Shown here piece after piece: positions 1 to 9,795 of a stretch of 64,000 bases of DNA. The stretch is from Zygaena filipendulae (lineage: Eukaryota; Arthropoda; Insecta; Lepidoptera; Zygaenidae): positions 883,001-947,000 of the forward strand of contig OU015652.1 of the NCBI GenBank assembly GCA_907165275.2, given 5' to 3'. Made by a program: the position numbers and the translations under genes. The notes below the pieces were generated by a model. It was given only the letters and a program-made list of their open reading frames with translations. It did not search any database and was not told where the DNA came from. Position 1 is the stretch's first letter; every line of letters begins with the position of its first letter.

Positions 1-23
1 GCTTTACTCCTATTAGTTTTTAA

Positions 24-260
24 CGGCCGCACTCAGAGTCGACTTTAATGATTACTTAGTTAAGTATAGATTTTTAAAACAAAACTGCCGCAATCAGAGA
101 CGTTCAGTAAATTAATGTTAATTGGAATTTAATGAGATGTAACTTCATTAGTTAAATGCCAATTAACATTAATTTATTAAACTTGTCTGATTGCGGCAGT
201 TTTGTTTTAAAAATCTATACTTAACTAAGTAATCATTAAAGTCGACTCTGAGTGCCGCGG
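24..260. repeat. 237-bp foldback (long inverted repeat) element
   Basis: Two arms, 24-125 and 159-260, are reverse complements of each other apart from a handful of mismatches, with a 33-bp spacer that can itself fold. The outer ends read like a GC-rich terminus (GCACTCAGAG and its complement) and the rest is AT-rich. This is the architecture of a foldback MITE. No second copy was found in the window and the target-site duplication is not clear, so the superfamily is unassigned. Confidence 0.75.
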
Positions 261-463
261 TAAGTAATCTTTTATAGACGCTATTAGGTACCCCCATAGA
301 CGCAATTCCCCCGGTCGGTTAACCTTAATAATATTAAATTAAATACAGATAATTAGAACTAAAAAACGTTTCAAGAGTACAACAATTCCGTAGGTAGGTA
401 CGTCTTTAACACGCGGTTCTAGTAAAACTTTTTTGATGTTGTGATAGATAACGATTTTTGAAA

Positions 464-785
464 TAAGGATGTTGACAACTTTTGAAAATCAAAATTTTAA
501 TTAGTCCGTCTTTTAGAAAATAAAAAATCATTAGACACGTATTTTTTTATTTTTCAAATAAATGAAAATACACAGAGATAAAGCGCATTAAAGTTTAGGG
601 TGGGGGCTCGTGACGTCACTTACCGCTACAAGCCGCCGGCGCCATACAAACCGCACTAGTTAGTGACGTCACGCGAAATTTCAACTCAATGTATCGCTGT
701 TATTTTTCGATTACGTAAAAAAAGAAAAAATATTTTTTATTAATCTACAAGACGAACTAAAAAAAAATTAGTCAGCCTATTGCTG
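464..785 (+). mobile_element. CRE-carrying foldback MITE, copy 1
   Basis: First of six near-complete copies of a roughly 320-330 bp element. It starts with AAGGATGTTGAC and ends near GTCAGCCTATTG. Two perfect TGACGTCA palindromes lie at 611-618 and 664-671. The left and right halves are imperfect inverted complements: for example ACACGTATTTTTT on the left is mirrored by AAAAAATACGTGT on the right in better-preserved copies. It has no coding capacity, so it is a non-autonomous DNA element. Confidence 0.8.
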
Positions 786-1735
786 CTCTTACACTGAGCA
801 GAAATTGATAGCTGTATGCTTCCGCCATGATTCCGTTATCCCAACGTTTCCGTTATCCCACTCGTGCTTAAGAAGTTTTACTTTATTAATAAGCGTGAAA
901 CTTATTCGGATCTTCTGCGGATAGTTATGAGTGTATTATAGCTAGCCGTAAGTAATAGTATTTGTGCACTGTAATAGGCAGGTGGGAGATACGTCGAAGT
1001 TTGTGAAAAGGGTACGAACGTCGAACAGGGCGATATAATTTGCATAATTCGGAGGCCGCGTCCGCCTTCTACCCTGTGTTTATCCTTCGTAATAATCACA
1101 ATGAACTTTTGTATAAATTATAATTATATTATGTAACAGAAAATTTCACTCGTTAATTACTTATGGTATATTTTACGTATTTTACGTACCTAGGTATATT
1201 CCTAATTGACACATAAACGCGATTAAAGAAACCTGAAATAATATGTAAATTAATTTTCTTTTGCTATTTTGAGAAAAAGTAGAATGAGAATTAACTAGTT
1301 ACCGTGAGACCGGTCGCTTCTCGACCGTTTCGCTGCAGTCTATATTTAAATTTTTTTGTTGGGTACCCACCATAATTGTTTAGCGAATTATTTGCAATAT
1401 TTTTCAATTAATATATCTTGTTTTTATTACTAAATTAGCAATTTTTTTTTAAAATAGCTGTTTAATGTGATTAGTGGGTAACTACCAAACCTGCTATGCA
1501 AACTTATGTGAGTGTAAGTAATTTGTTTTCTATTAATCGAAATGTGTTTTGCTGATTCTATGTGTTTAGAAAGGCATCTGTTTGCCTACGTAACATTTAC
1601 AATATGCCGTGTACATTTAGAATAAGTTCATTTGTTCACATTGTAATATAATTAAATAAAGAACTTTTAAAAACAAAAAACAGTTACCGTGAGAATTTCG
1701 GGATAAAAAGTACCCTATGTCAGTCATGGCTAATG
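786..1735. other. Unique AT-rich sequence, no gene seen
   Basis: No convincing coding frame or RNA gene. The last 55 bases (about 1680-1735) match the middle of a minus-strand Helitron (GGGATAAAAAGTACCCTATG), so a degraded Helitron fragment lies just before the GC-rich transposon at 1740. Confidence 0.5.
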
Positions 1736-1739
1736 GTAG

Positions 1740-2221
1740 GTTCACACGCGTGCGTTCAACTCTACATTCAACGTGCACATTCACATTCACGAGCGTGTAA
1801 ACGGTACGCCCGAGCCCGTGAACGCGCCTGTGAACGTGAATGCCGCGAATCGGGCAAGTGTCGGTTTTTTGGAAAAGTTCAAAGGATGAATGTGCGGGCG
1901 CCCGGTGACTGTTTACACGCGCGCGGGCAGTCAGTCTGTCCCGCGCTTTCGCGACGAGTGGATCTTCATTCAACGTTGCTAAGAAAGTCGCTACGATCGG
2001 ATATTACAATCGTTCATAATTTTGTTCCTTTTTCCAATAAAAATAAGTTAAGCCAAAGGATATGGCAGCAACAACACCGAGATCCTCGCTGCTCGCCATT
2101 CTGGCACTGACTGACACGACGGCGTGCGTGTAAACAGCTTGAATGTCCGCCGGCCCGGGACGGGCTGCATGCCGCGCAGCCCGCCAGGCAGCCCGCCGGG
2201 CTGCACGGCGCGCGTGTGAAC
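1740..2221 (-). mobile_element. GC-rich non-autonomous DNA transposon with coding remnant
   Basis: Both ends are the 11-bp inverted repeat GTTCACACGCG (1740-1750 and its complement 2211-2221), and the element is flanked by the direct repeat GTAG (1736-1739, 2222-2225). It is much more GC- and CpG-rich than its surroundings. On the minus strand a short frame starting MASSEDLGVVAA (about 2123 down to 2028) looks like the leftover N-terminus of a transposon protein, followed by stops. The 4-bp flank does not fix the superfamily. A PIF/Harbinger-type origin is only a guess from the style of the remnant. Confidence 0.7.
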
Positions 2222-2400
2222 GTAGCATAACGATTTTTTTTGAGTTTTATTCGTTACAAACATACGAAAATACAAATACTTTCTCTTTATAATATTAGTG
2301 TGGGTAGATGTCGCCATAAGAAACGTCAAAAAAATACGTACAAGTTCAGATCGCTCAACGATTTTTTTGGTTCCATAACTACAATACGCATCATGAGGCG

Positions 2401-2520
2401 TCACGATCCGCAGTGAAGCGGGCTCGGCATCGAGTTTTTGCTACGGCCGCGGTCCGACGCACAGCCCCGCTCGCGTCACTTCTGTCTTAATGCGCTCCAC
2501 CGCGTCAACCCTGACGCGGC
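2401..2520 (+). promoter_or_regulatory. CpG-rich patch, candidate promoter/5' UTR
   Basis: A sharply CpG-rich stretch in AT-rich DNA, not matching any repeat in the window. It contains TCACTTC (about 2476), which fits the arthropod initiator pattern, and leads into an ATG in good context. An upstream ATG at 2492 opens a short overlapping frame. Promoter function is inferred from composition and position only. Confidence 0.3.
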
Positions 2521-2560
2521 ATGGACGTAGATTTGTCGGTGGACGTGCAAAACTTTCCCG
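2521..2560 (+). CDS. Candidate short first coding exon of an unidentified gene
   Basis: ATG with G at -3 and +4, and an in-frame TGA only 9 bases upstream, so the start is bounded. The frame gives MDVDLSVDVQNFP plus one base and would end at a GTCAGT donor (2561). Without splicing it runs into an AT-rich stretch and stops after about 29 codons. The peptide is not recognised. The possible recursive splice site at 24.83 kb on the same strand is compatible with a long first intron. It could equally be a chance frame in a GC-rich patch, as the donor is not strong. Confidence 0.22.
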
Positions 2561-2671
2561 GTCAGTTTAGCGAATTCTTTTTGTTATTTTTTTTTTTATT
2601 TGAAAACTAATATCGGTTCTTTGTACTCACACAGGTGTTATAGAATCGCCTTAATCGGTGCTATTTTGTCA

Positions 2672-2873
2672 TCACTACATAGTATACAACAAAGTCGCTT
2701 TCCGCTGTCTATCCCTATTTATGCTTAGATCTTTAAAACTACGCAACGGATTTTCATGCTGTTTTCACCAATAGATAGAGTGATTCATGAGGAAGGTTTA
2801 TATATATATTTTATTCTGGAACTCCCGCGGGAACTCCGAAATTACTGCGCGTGAAACCACGGGGGACAGCTTC
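2672..2873 (+). mobile_element. Helitron, TCACTACATAG subfamily
   Basis: Begins A|TCACTACATAG and carries the shared 3' block (CCCGCGGGAACTCCGAAATT), but the terminal CTAG has decayed to CTTC. Sister copies are at 28083 and 49306, which share the middle motif ACTACGCAACGGATTTT. Confidence 0.8.
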
Positions 2874-3029
2874 TATGATATAACAGGCTTATGTGTTGTG
2901 TGTGAGTATAATTGTGCATATTGGTACAATTTATTTTAATTATCCCACTTCTGATACACAACCGTATTGAAAGTAGGTATCAAGTATTTTTTTTCTATAA
3001 ATGAACATGCAATAAGGGATCCTTTACTT

Positions 3030-3240
3030 CAATGCGAATTTGAGTACTTTTGTTTTTTTTGTCACGCTTTCACAGCTTTACACACAACCGATCAACTTGA
3101 AATTTTGCATAAATACGTTATCAGGGGTACATAGATTACATAGCATACTTTTCTTCCGAAAATACCCGCGGGAACTCTGAAATATCCGAATAGGAGAGTT
3201 TATTTGTTTGTTTGTTACGCTTTCACAGCTAAAACTTCAT
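3030..3240 (+). mobile_element. Degraded Helitron fragments (two, tandem)
   Basis: AATGCGAATTTGAGT through CCCGCGGGAACTCTGAAAT (3030-3185) matches the Helitron body, then TTTGTTTGTTTGTTACGCTT (about 3208-3228) restarts another copy that is truncated. Neither keeps the CTAG end. Confidence 0.65.
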
Positions 3241-3635
3241 AATTGGCAATGAATTAATGAATTCCCTTTTTCTATTTAGCGATGCACAACAGCGCCCCGT
3301 TGCGTTGTTGAAGCGTGTGTAACGAACTAATCCACACTATCTCCTTTATGAGGCAGTCGTTCGTCTTCATTGCTTTCATTAGAAGGTAGCGGCTATACTC
3401 GTGGAGGGAAGGTTAATGCGGTTCGGTAATGCCAGTTCAATACTTAATGAAGTCCGTTTTAATGTTCACGTACCTACATTGACGATCTGTTGATTTTCCT
3501 TGGACGTTTAGGTGTCGGTACAAATACAATGTGGTAAAGATAGGCAAGGTTTGATCTCAAAAACTATATTGTTGTATTGTATGTATGTACTATAAACATT
3601 GGTACTTATAAGCAATAATATAATAGATTATTTAT
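3241..3635. other. Unique sequence, no gene seen
   Basis: Mixed AT-rich DNA with a modestly GC-richer part around 3280-3420. No reading frame, repeat or RNA gene could be supported. Confidence 0.4.
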
Positions 3636-3641
3636 TTACTT

Positions 3642-3902
3642 TCGACGAGTGATTGGCGTAATGGTCAATGATTGGCCCGCTAATCAAGAGGTTCCGACTT
3701 CGATTCCCGGTGGGGGTGGACTTTGTGTGATGAACACAGGGTTCCATTTTCCAGTCTGGGTGTGTATATATCTATAGTATAATATATATGTAAAAAAAAT
3801 GTGTAGTATATACCACGTGTGCTTAGTTTCCACGACACAAGCTTAAAGCTTAGTGTGGGATCAAGCAGATCTGTGTGTTGTGAAGTGGATTATTATTATT
3901 AC
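3642..3902 (+). mobile_element. tRNA-derived SINE, copy 1 (complete)
   Basis: Head contains a Pol III A-box-like TTGGCGTAATGG and a mutated B box, followed by the family body (GTGGACTTTGTGTGATGAAC, TA-rich middle, CCACGACACAAGCTT) and an (ATT)n tail. TTACTT flanks both sides (3636-3641, 3899-3904), consistent with retroposition. The B box differs from the consensus GGTTCGATTCC, so this copy may be transcriptionally weak. Confidence 0.88.
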
Positions 3903-3904
3903 TT

Positions 3905-4495
3905 AATTAAAATTAATTGTTAAACTTTATCAGCGTGAGGCGTCCGTTAAAGGCAGTCGTTTTACTAGAGAACCTCCAACAGGGATTAAATTATCAAAAC
4001 AAAAAACAAAAAAAAAAACAACAAAAAAAAAACACCATACACATTCGCTCTTTTCATACATCGTTTAATCCAATTACACGGAACATAATCAACATTTTTG
4101 CAACGCTCGGTTAGTGCTGTGTAAACGAGTGCAAAATAAAAAAAAAAAAACAAACGAGAGTACTCCAGTTATTTTAGCTTTTGAAACAGCAGTTGGGCGA
4201 CCTTGTTAAGAAGCAAACTGCAGCGGTCGGTAAATCCGATCCACTCTCTTCCAGCTTTTTCGCACCTGATTCTGTTATTACATTAAATTGGATACGACAC
4301 CCCTGTCTACCCAATATTTAAGCCGCAACACACAGGACTGGGTTTGGCATTCGTCAAAAAACGTATTTGAAAATAATGCGAATCCGAGGATATTTGCAGT
4401 GAAAATTTTATTGTATTTCGAAGCAATTTTCAAACAGAAACTCTTTTGCCTATGTGTTATGTACTGACAGCTAGGTCTATAGGTCTAGGTATATT
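3905..4495. other. Unique AT-rich sequence with oligo-A runs
   Basis: A-rich runs at 3999-4040 and 4137-4151 break the stretch. No host gene or repeat family could be assigned. Confidence 0.4.
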
Positions 4496-4499
4496 TTAT

Positions 4500-4749
4500 T
4501 TAGTCCGCGTGAGTTGCGGAATTCCCGCAGGAACTCCAAAGTAGCCTAATGTATTTCTTATAACATCAGCTAATTAGCAGTGAAAGTCCCCGTCAATATC
4601 GGTCCAATCGTTTCGGAGATTCACCCGCATGAGTTTCGGAATTCCTGCAGGAGTTCCTAACTTTTTTTATATAAAACTTGTCCTGGCTATAACGAAAACA
4701 AAAAAAAAAAACAATTATCTAATTTGGTGCAGTCGTTTGGAAGTTAATA
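4500..4749 (-). mobile_element. Chimeric two-tailed Helitron, minus copy
   Basis: On the minus strand it reads a Helitron 5' half, a first 3'-type block ending in GCGGGTGA, a direct junction to ATCTCCGAAACG, a second Helitron body and a second 3'-type block. The same junction is present in the plus copy at 56749-57054. The final CTAG here is lost. Confidence 0.75.
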
Positions 4750-4812
4750 ATAATAATAAACTCTTTATTGAACACCACTTAAAATAAACAATAACAAAAA
4801 CAATTTATGCGC
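4750..4812 (-). mobile_element. LINE 3' end (tail fragment)
   Basis: On the minus strand a polyadenylation signal CAATAAAGAG is followed by a TTATTATTATTA tail, typical of a 5'-truncated non-LTR retrotransposon. Only the last ~60 bases are recognisable. Confidence 0.5.
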
Positions 4813-5570
4813 GGAAGTTATGCGCTTAGCAACACATTTGGCGATTAATTTTTACCACTCGATTATTATCACTGTGTCAAATCAAAATTTCAAAGCTCAG
4901 GGTGTGACAATGACATTTCTTTGCATATGAATTAGCCGAATTTTGGCGTGCCCACGTCGCTTCGAATATTAACCGGGCATTATGCAAAGTCCAAGTGTAA
5001 TAATAAATTCACAGCACCATCGCCCGCGCGGTAATCCGCGTCGACCCTCAAGACGCTGTAATTTCTCCCTTGATTGTGCTTTATTGCGTTTTTCCTAAAT
5101 TCCCCTCCATGTACTTATAATTTAAATTAAATTAGATTGTCTTGTTTTTTTTTTTTTAATTTTTCGTCTTTGGTCGTTTTTTTTCCAGCCTTCCATTAAT
5201 GGTCAGAAAGAAATTAAGTAGAAGTATATAAACAAATCATTCGAAAAAAGTTATTCTATTTAATTGAAGATCATTCGGCTCCTTGAGAATCGATTTTCGC
5301 CCTGGATATGAAAATTTATGAGTAGTAAAATCAAACTTTCTCCGTTATACGTTAGTAGGGGAGCCCAAAAGAGGATTTTTTAAGTAACTCAAGCGCGTCA
5401 GATTAATATAAGGGGGTTATCTTGCACCATGTTGAGTATCTCCACCAAATATAGGCCCTCTAAATGAGTCGCGCGTCTAGGATAGCCAATCAGAATTGAA
5501 AAAAAAAATCGATGGGATAGAATAGAATAGAAAAAAGTTTATTTGATACCATAAAAATAAAATAGGTACC
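4813..5570. other. Unique sequence with octamer-like sites; enhancer candidate
   Basis: 4813-5090 is non-repetitive and contains TTTGCATAT (4920-4928), ATGCAAAG (4982-4989) and several ATTA cores, motif types bound by POU and homeodomain factors. From 5100 on it is AT-rich with poly-T. No gene was found. Confidence 0.3.
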
Positions 5571-5574
5571 AGCG

Positions 5575-5722
5575 TGACCTAAAAAGTACCCTATGTCCTT
5601 TTCTGTACCCCTGACAATGTGTATGCAAAATTGCGTGATGATCGGTTGAGCCATTAAGCCGTGAAAGTGTAACAGACAGACAGACAGAGTTACTTTCGCA
5701 TTTATAATATAATTAGGGATAA
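5575..5722 (-). mobile_element. Helitron fragment
   Basis: Minus-strand body matching AAAGTACCCTATGTCCTT, GATGATCGGTTGAGCC and ACTTTCGCATTTATAATAT. The 3' hairpin/CTAG end is replaced by unrelated sequence, so this is the 5' part only. Confidence 0.75.
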
Positions 5723-6270
5723 CCAAAATTTACACACCTCTCCATTCTGGCAAATCTTTCACGCGAGAGAATCACTAATGGCCGTTGGCAGATAAAAAAA
5801 TCCCCACGCGCCAGATCGCGTTAAATCGAGTAGACTGTCAAAAATTGTAAATAAAAATACGGATTCGGACCGGCACAAAATAATCCCGAATCAATAGACA
5901 ATTCACTCTCATTATGCAACGTGGAACCATATAATCCTACCGAAGTGAAAAGCCCCTGCGCTGGCAGCGCGCCAGCCGAGTCAGCGGCACAACTCAATTA
6001 GCAAAATAATATCACTGATAGGAAATCGGACCATATTGATTCCTCTCGCTTGTTTGCCAGAGACGGCACACAAATATAATATTACGATACGATTCTTTTT
6101 TTATTTTATTTAATATTTATTGGGAATTTTCGTATGATCTCTCCCATCCTTCGTGGAAATATTGGATTTCGGATGAACTATAGTAATATTTTCCGCTTCG
6201 TGGATGGAAATGCGGATGTTCTTGATAGTGTGTATGTATTTTGTTTGTTATTATGTCGGTATTTGATAAA
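5723..6270. other. Unique sequence; possible conserved non-coding DNA
   Basis: 5870-6070 is non-repetitive, with TAATCC, CAATTAG and CTGATAG motifs and a GC-richer centre (about 5955-5990). No coding frame is credible. Confidence 0.3.
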
Positions 6271-6275
6271 TCACG

Positions 6276-6556
6276 TTGTATGAAAGGTTTTTTATACAAC
6301 AACTTTTTTTTCCCGACATCCGATTTCAATGAAACAAAGCTTCAAGCTAAGCTTAACCTACCTTGTGAATATCGCATGAAAATCGGTTCAGTAGATGCGG
6401 AGATTATCGTGAACAGACAAACAGACAGACAGAAAAGAATTTTAAAAAACTTTGTTTTTTGGGCTTGGTTACTCTTCTTTTATCACCCCTCTCAATTTTT
6501 GGTAAAAATATTCAATGTACAGAATCGCGGATTCTACTCTTTCATTATAGTATAGA
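6276..6556 (-). mobile_element. Helitron, TCTATACTATAAT subfamily, 3' truncated
   Basis: Shares TTTTCCCGACATCCGATTTC, the GACAGACAGACAG stretch and GAATCGCGGA with the copy at 37765-38080. The 5' TC end is preserved at 6555-6556 (as GA). The CTAG end is missing. Confidence 0.75.
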
Positions 6557-6694
6557 TATAGATGTATGAAAGAAAATGCTTTAATGAAAGTAGCCTATAA
6601 TTTTATTTATATGTATAGATATAAAAATAAATAGATGTATGGATATAGATGTATAAATAAGTGTGCTGTATATGTGACTGTCACATGGTCATAA

Positions 6695-6800
6695 TATGTA
6701 ACGTTCCACGAGAACTGCTGCCGACAAACTGCTATGCAGTTTGGGAGACTCTTGTAACATGCCATGTACTTATATTTTTGGTAAATAAAAAATAAAAAAA
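6695..6800 (+). mobile_element. Probable LINE 3' end with terminal hairpin
   Basis: AAACTGC TAT GCAGTTT (6727-6743) can form a hairpin a short distance before an A-rich GGTAAATAAAAAATAAAAAA tail. The layout resembles the 3' end of a non-LTR retrotransposon. There is no second copy in the window. Confidence 0.35.
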
Positions 6801-7569
6801 ACATTTGTAGTAGATGATGTGAAGTGAATGAAGAGAATCGGTAACCGTTTACCAGTTGCCATTCGCAGCAGCCTTAAATGTAGGTACTTACTTACATCCT
6901 TTAATACGTACCTGTATTCACAAATTGAAATAAAAAAAGTCTCTTGTAAAATACGTATTTTATTTTCTTTATTTGGATTACCTATGATCATACAATAACA
7001 AAACACATTTAACTCTTAAACAATAACCAAAAGCTAATTGTAAAATCTCTTACAGATAAACACAGCATGCTTAAAGTAGGTATAGCTTTTTTTCAAAAGG
7101 ATTAATTTTGAACTTAAATTTGGACTAAAAATTTTAATAATTTAGAATAATTTAGAACAGTTCAGAACCCAGCATAGGTATTATAATTTTTTTTTGTAAT
7201 GATTACTCTATGAATATAAAGCAGTTATAATATTTTGTGGTCGGCAAAGTCTACAATTCTTCCATTTGCAAAAATCAGACAAATTATTTAGGTGTTTGTC
7301 AGTTTAAAAACGCGTGCGCCCGCAAATACAAATATTTGCGGGCACTTCGACGCGTTTTTCCTGTCCTCAGCATTATACAAAATATCCACCGTTTTTAAAC
7401 GGAAAATTATACAAGTATAGTCAGTCTCTGGTCAACCGTCACGATCTGTCTATGACCTTCCCGTTCTTTTTTTTTCATAAAACCACTTACTAGCTACCTG
7501 TTTTTTATAATTTCTATAGGTTCTTTCATTAGAGTGAAAGTTATTTCTTACCCGTGAAGCGCCATCTTT
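6801..7569. other. Unique AT-rich sequence
   Basis: No supported gene or repeat. Around 7310-7350 GCGTGCGCCCGCAAATA and ATTTGCGGGCAC form a short inverted repeat of unknown meaning. Confidence 0.4.
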
Positions 7570-7980
7570 ATATGCGAATGTGAGTTTTTGTTTGCTTTTT
7601 GGTTTGTTACGCCTTAACTACTCAACCGATCATGGAATTATCTGCGGTCTATCTATACCCTTTATAATTTGTAGGATATAGGGTACTTTTTATCCTGGAA
7701 TTATGACGTGAACTCTGAAATTGACGGGAGTGAAATTACAGGGAACAGGGCTCTTATTCACTATGACCATAACGTGTCGCGTTAAGATAAGGCGCCACTT
7801 AAATTGCTTTTCCCTCGTGTTCAAGAAGTTTCACTTTAAAAAAATACATTCACGACGTTTCTTTTGTCATAAAGAATATTTTCTTATACTTTTGCATCTG
7901 GAGCGTTTGAGATTGTGTTTTTGGGACGCGCGTTATGGGCAAGTAATGTTTTTGGTCATAGTGAATAAGGGCCCAGCTAG
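7570..7980 (+). mobile_element. Helitron interrupted by a Harbinger-like element
   Basis: Helitron body (ATGCGAATGTGAGTTT onward, GGGTACTTTTTATCCTGGAA) runs to GTGAAATTACAGGGAACAG, is cut by the element at 7749-7973, and resumes with CAGCTAG. The reading across the cut gives the normal ...CAGCTAG terminus, so the Helitron is older than its insert. Confidence 0.85.
7749..7973. mobile_element. 225-bp Harbinger-like MITE, CAG duplication
   Basis: Inverted termini GGCTCTTATTCACTATGACC and its near-perfect complement. CAG flanks both sides (7746-7748, 7974-7976), so the target duplication is 3 bp, which fits PIF/Harbinger-type elements better than hAT (8 bp) or mariner (TA). Internal ends AACGTG/ GACGCGCGTTATGG are shared with the larger relative at 54818-55668. 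No transposase is present. Confidence 0.8.
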
Positions 7981-8714
7981 TAATTTACATATCAAGCGTA
8001 CCAATTTAAAGCATGACTGTGCTGTTGTCGTAGGGCTCGCGCCGAAGCGTGGCGAGCGACGAAGTTCGAGTTCTAAATCCAACTTGGTATTGTCCGACAC
8101 AGCCTGCAGCAACAGCCTACACCACTCACCTCCTCCTCATTATTATATCACCTCTAGGCTCGCTGCTATATCGTGGCGGGGCGTGGGTAGGCACTTAGTT
8201 GGCGGAGGGCGGAGAGTGTCGCTTCGTTGCGCAGTCACTACTATTCCGTGGTTAAGTTTTCATAAGAATACCAAGAATTCTACACATTCTACAAGAAATT
8301 AAGAATAGAAGAAAGAGAAGAAGAAGAAGACATAACAGCGATAACTGGCAGTGCATCAGCTTTTGTGGAATGCAACACAATCACTAATTGCTGATAGGTA
8401 GTTGGCCCATCGCCAGTTCAGACAGCGCACTTGCATAAATGCACAGTAACTACCTGCACTTTAAATATGAATCTCCATTTCTCTTAAGATACATTTGACT
8501 TTTCAGCTTTATTTTCTAGACCAAGAGTAAAGGTTCAAATAATAACTATCACAATATTTTTCCTTTGTTTTTAATGAGAAATTTTTAGCAGCTCCTTTTT
8601 TAGATGTGCCTCTTGTTAACGTCGAAGAGTTATAAACAAAACTATTCCGAAATAAAAAGGATAAAATATAACTTGGGTAGACAAGAGAGAAAGAGAAAAT
8701 ATATTATGCTGTAA
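7981..8714. other. Unique sequence with a CpG-rich patch
   Basis: 8030-8250 is GC/CpG-richer than its neighbours and non-repetitive. An open frame runs through it, but most of that frame lies in the transposons upstream, so it is not treated as a gene. GAAGAAGAAGAAGA follows at 8310-8330. Confidence 0.35.
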
Positions 8715-8935
8715 CTAGCTGTGCCGCGTGGTTTCACCCGCGTTAATTTTGGAGTTCCTGCAGAATTGTTCCTTACAAACTTTGCAACCCCATTTCACTC
8801 CCTTAGGGGTTGAGTTTTCAAAAATCCTTTCTTAGTGCACACCTACGTCCATTAAGAATTATTTGTGCAAGGGTTCTAAACCCAGCAGTATCAGCTGCGC
8901 ATTGATCGATCAGTCAGTCAGTTTCTGCTTTTATA
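8715..8935 (-). mobile_element. Helitron, CCCTTAGGGG subfamily, minus
   Basis: 3' terminus CTAG at 8715-8718 (minus strand) with the CCGCG hairpin decayed. Carries the internal block CCCTTAGGGGTTGAGTTTT found inverted in the next element. Confidence 0.8.
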
Positions 8936-9150
8936 TCTATACATATAAAATGCTTTGTCCGAATTACTGACTGACGGATGAACGCACAGCTTAAACCGCT
9001 GTTCGTAGAGACTTCAAACTTGGAGGGTGTGTTCTTTATATGACGTAGGTCTCCGATAAAATAAGGATTTTTGGAAATTCAACCCCTAAGGGGGTGAACA
9101 GTTCCGCAGGAACTCCGAAATTATAGCGGGTGAAACCGCTAGTCAGCTAG
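8936..9150 (+). mobile_element. Helitron, CCCTTAGGGG subfamily, plus
   Basis: Begins TCTATACATATAAAATGC, contains ATTCAACCCCTAAGGGGGTG, and ends CAGCTAG at 9150. It is head-to-head with the minus copy on its left and directly abuts the next Helitron. Confidence 0.88.
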
Positions 9151-9351
9151 TCTATACTAATATTATAAAGAGCAAAAGTTTGTGTGTTTGTGACGTTGTA
9201 GGGGGTAATCACTGGATCTACTGAACCGATTTTGATAATTCTTTCACTTATAAGAAGCTACAGTGATCCTGAGTGACATAGGGTACTTTTATCCCGGAAT
9301 TCCCGTAGGAACTCCGAAATTACCGCGGGTGAAACCGAGGGGGTCAGCTAG
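9151..9351 (+). mobile_element. Helitron, GACGTTGTAGGGGG subfamily
   Basis: Begins TCTATACTAATATTATAAAG immediately after the CTAG of the previous element and ends GTCAGCTAG. Its middle (GTGACGTTGTAGGGGGTAA) matches the minus copy at 21579-21787. Confidence 0.9.
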
Positions 9352-9732
9352 TATATAGATAAAATCGGAGTCCTAACCTAACCTAACTTCTTAGAGATAA
9401 TATGTTAGTTTGTCGACCGTGGTGAAAGTTATAATTAGTTATGTACCCATCATGGCACCGTTGCTCTGAGTCCATCCATGACACGACAGACGGCCGTAAC
9501 TCAAATTATATACACCGAATGAGGGACCGCCGAAATGACGGACCTACTTAATGTTTAATAACTTTACAACATACCTACGCACGTTGTAATTTAAAACGAG
9601 TTATATAGGTATTCAAGCCCTCTATAATTCAGTTTAAATTTAACTTAAGTCAATTTAAAAAAGACCTAATAAAAAAACAAAAAGGAACATGATGTTGATA
9701 CACAAGTTAGGTAGGTAGGTACTAATAGGTAG
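9352..9732. other. Unique sequence with three insect telomere-type units
   Basis: CCTAA occurs three times head-to-tail at 9372-9386, matching the (TTAGG)n insect telomere unit on the other strand. GGTAGGTAGGTA microsatellite bits occur near 9709-9735. No gene was found. Confidence 0.4.
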
Positions 9733-9795
9733 GTATCGCCGTTATTAATCTACAAGACGGACTTTAAAAAAAATTTAGTCAAGATGCCCATTGTA
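9733..9795 (+). mobile_element. CRE-MITE, solo right end
   Basis: TATCGCCGTTATT joins directly to AATCTACAAGACGGACTTT and ends ATGCCCATTGTA. This is the right terminus of the CRE-MITE with the rest deleted. Confidence 0.75.

Noticed and set aside
2048..2404. 118-codon minus-strand frame and the overlapping plus frame at 1733-2110
   Set aside because: They exist because the GC-rich transposon lacks stops. Mutually overlapping on both strands and without domains.
7721..8302. 193-codon plus-strand frame
   Set aside because: Its first part covers the end of a Helitron and a Harbinger-like element. The rest crosses a CpG-rich patch without any domain.
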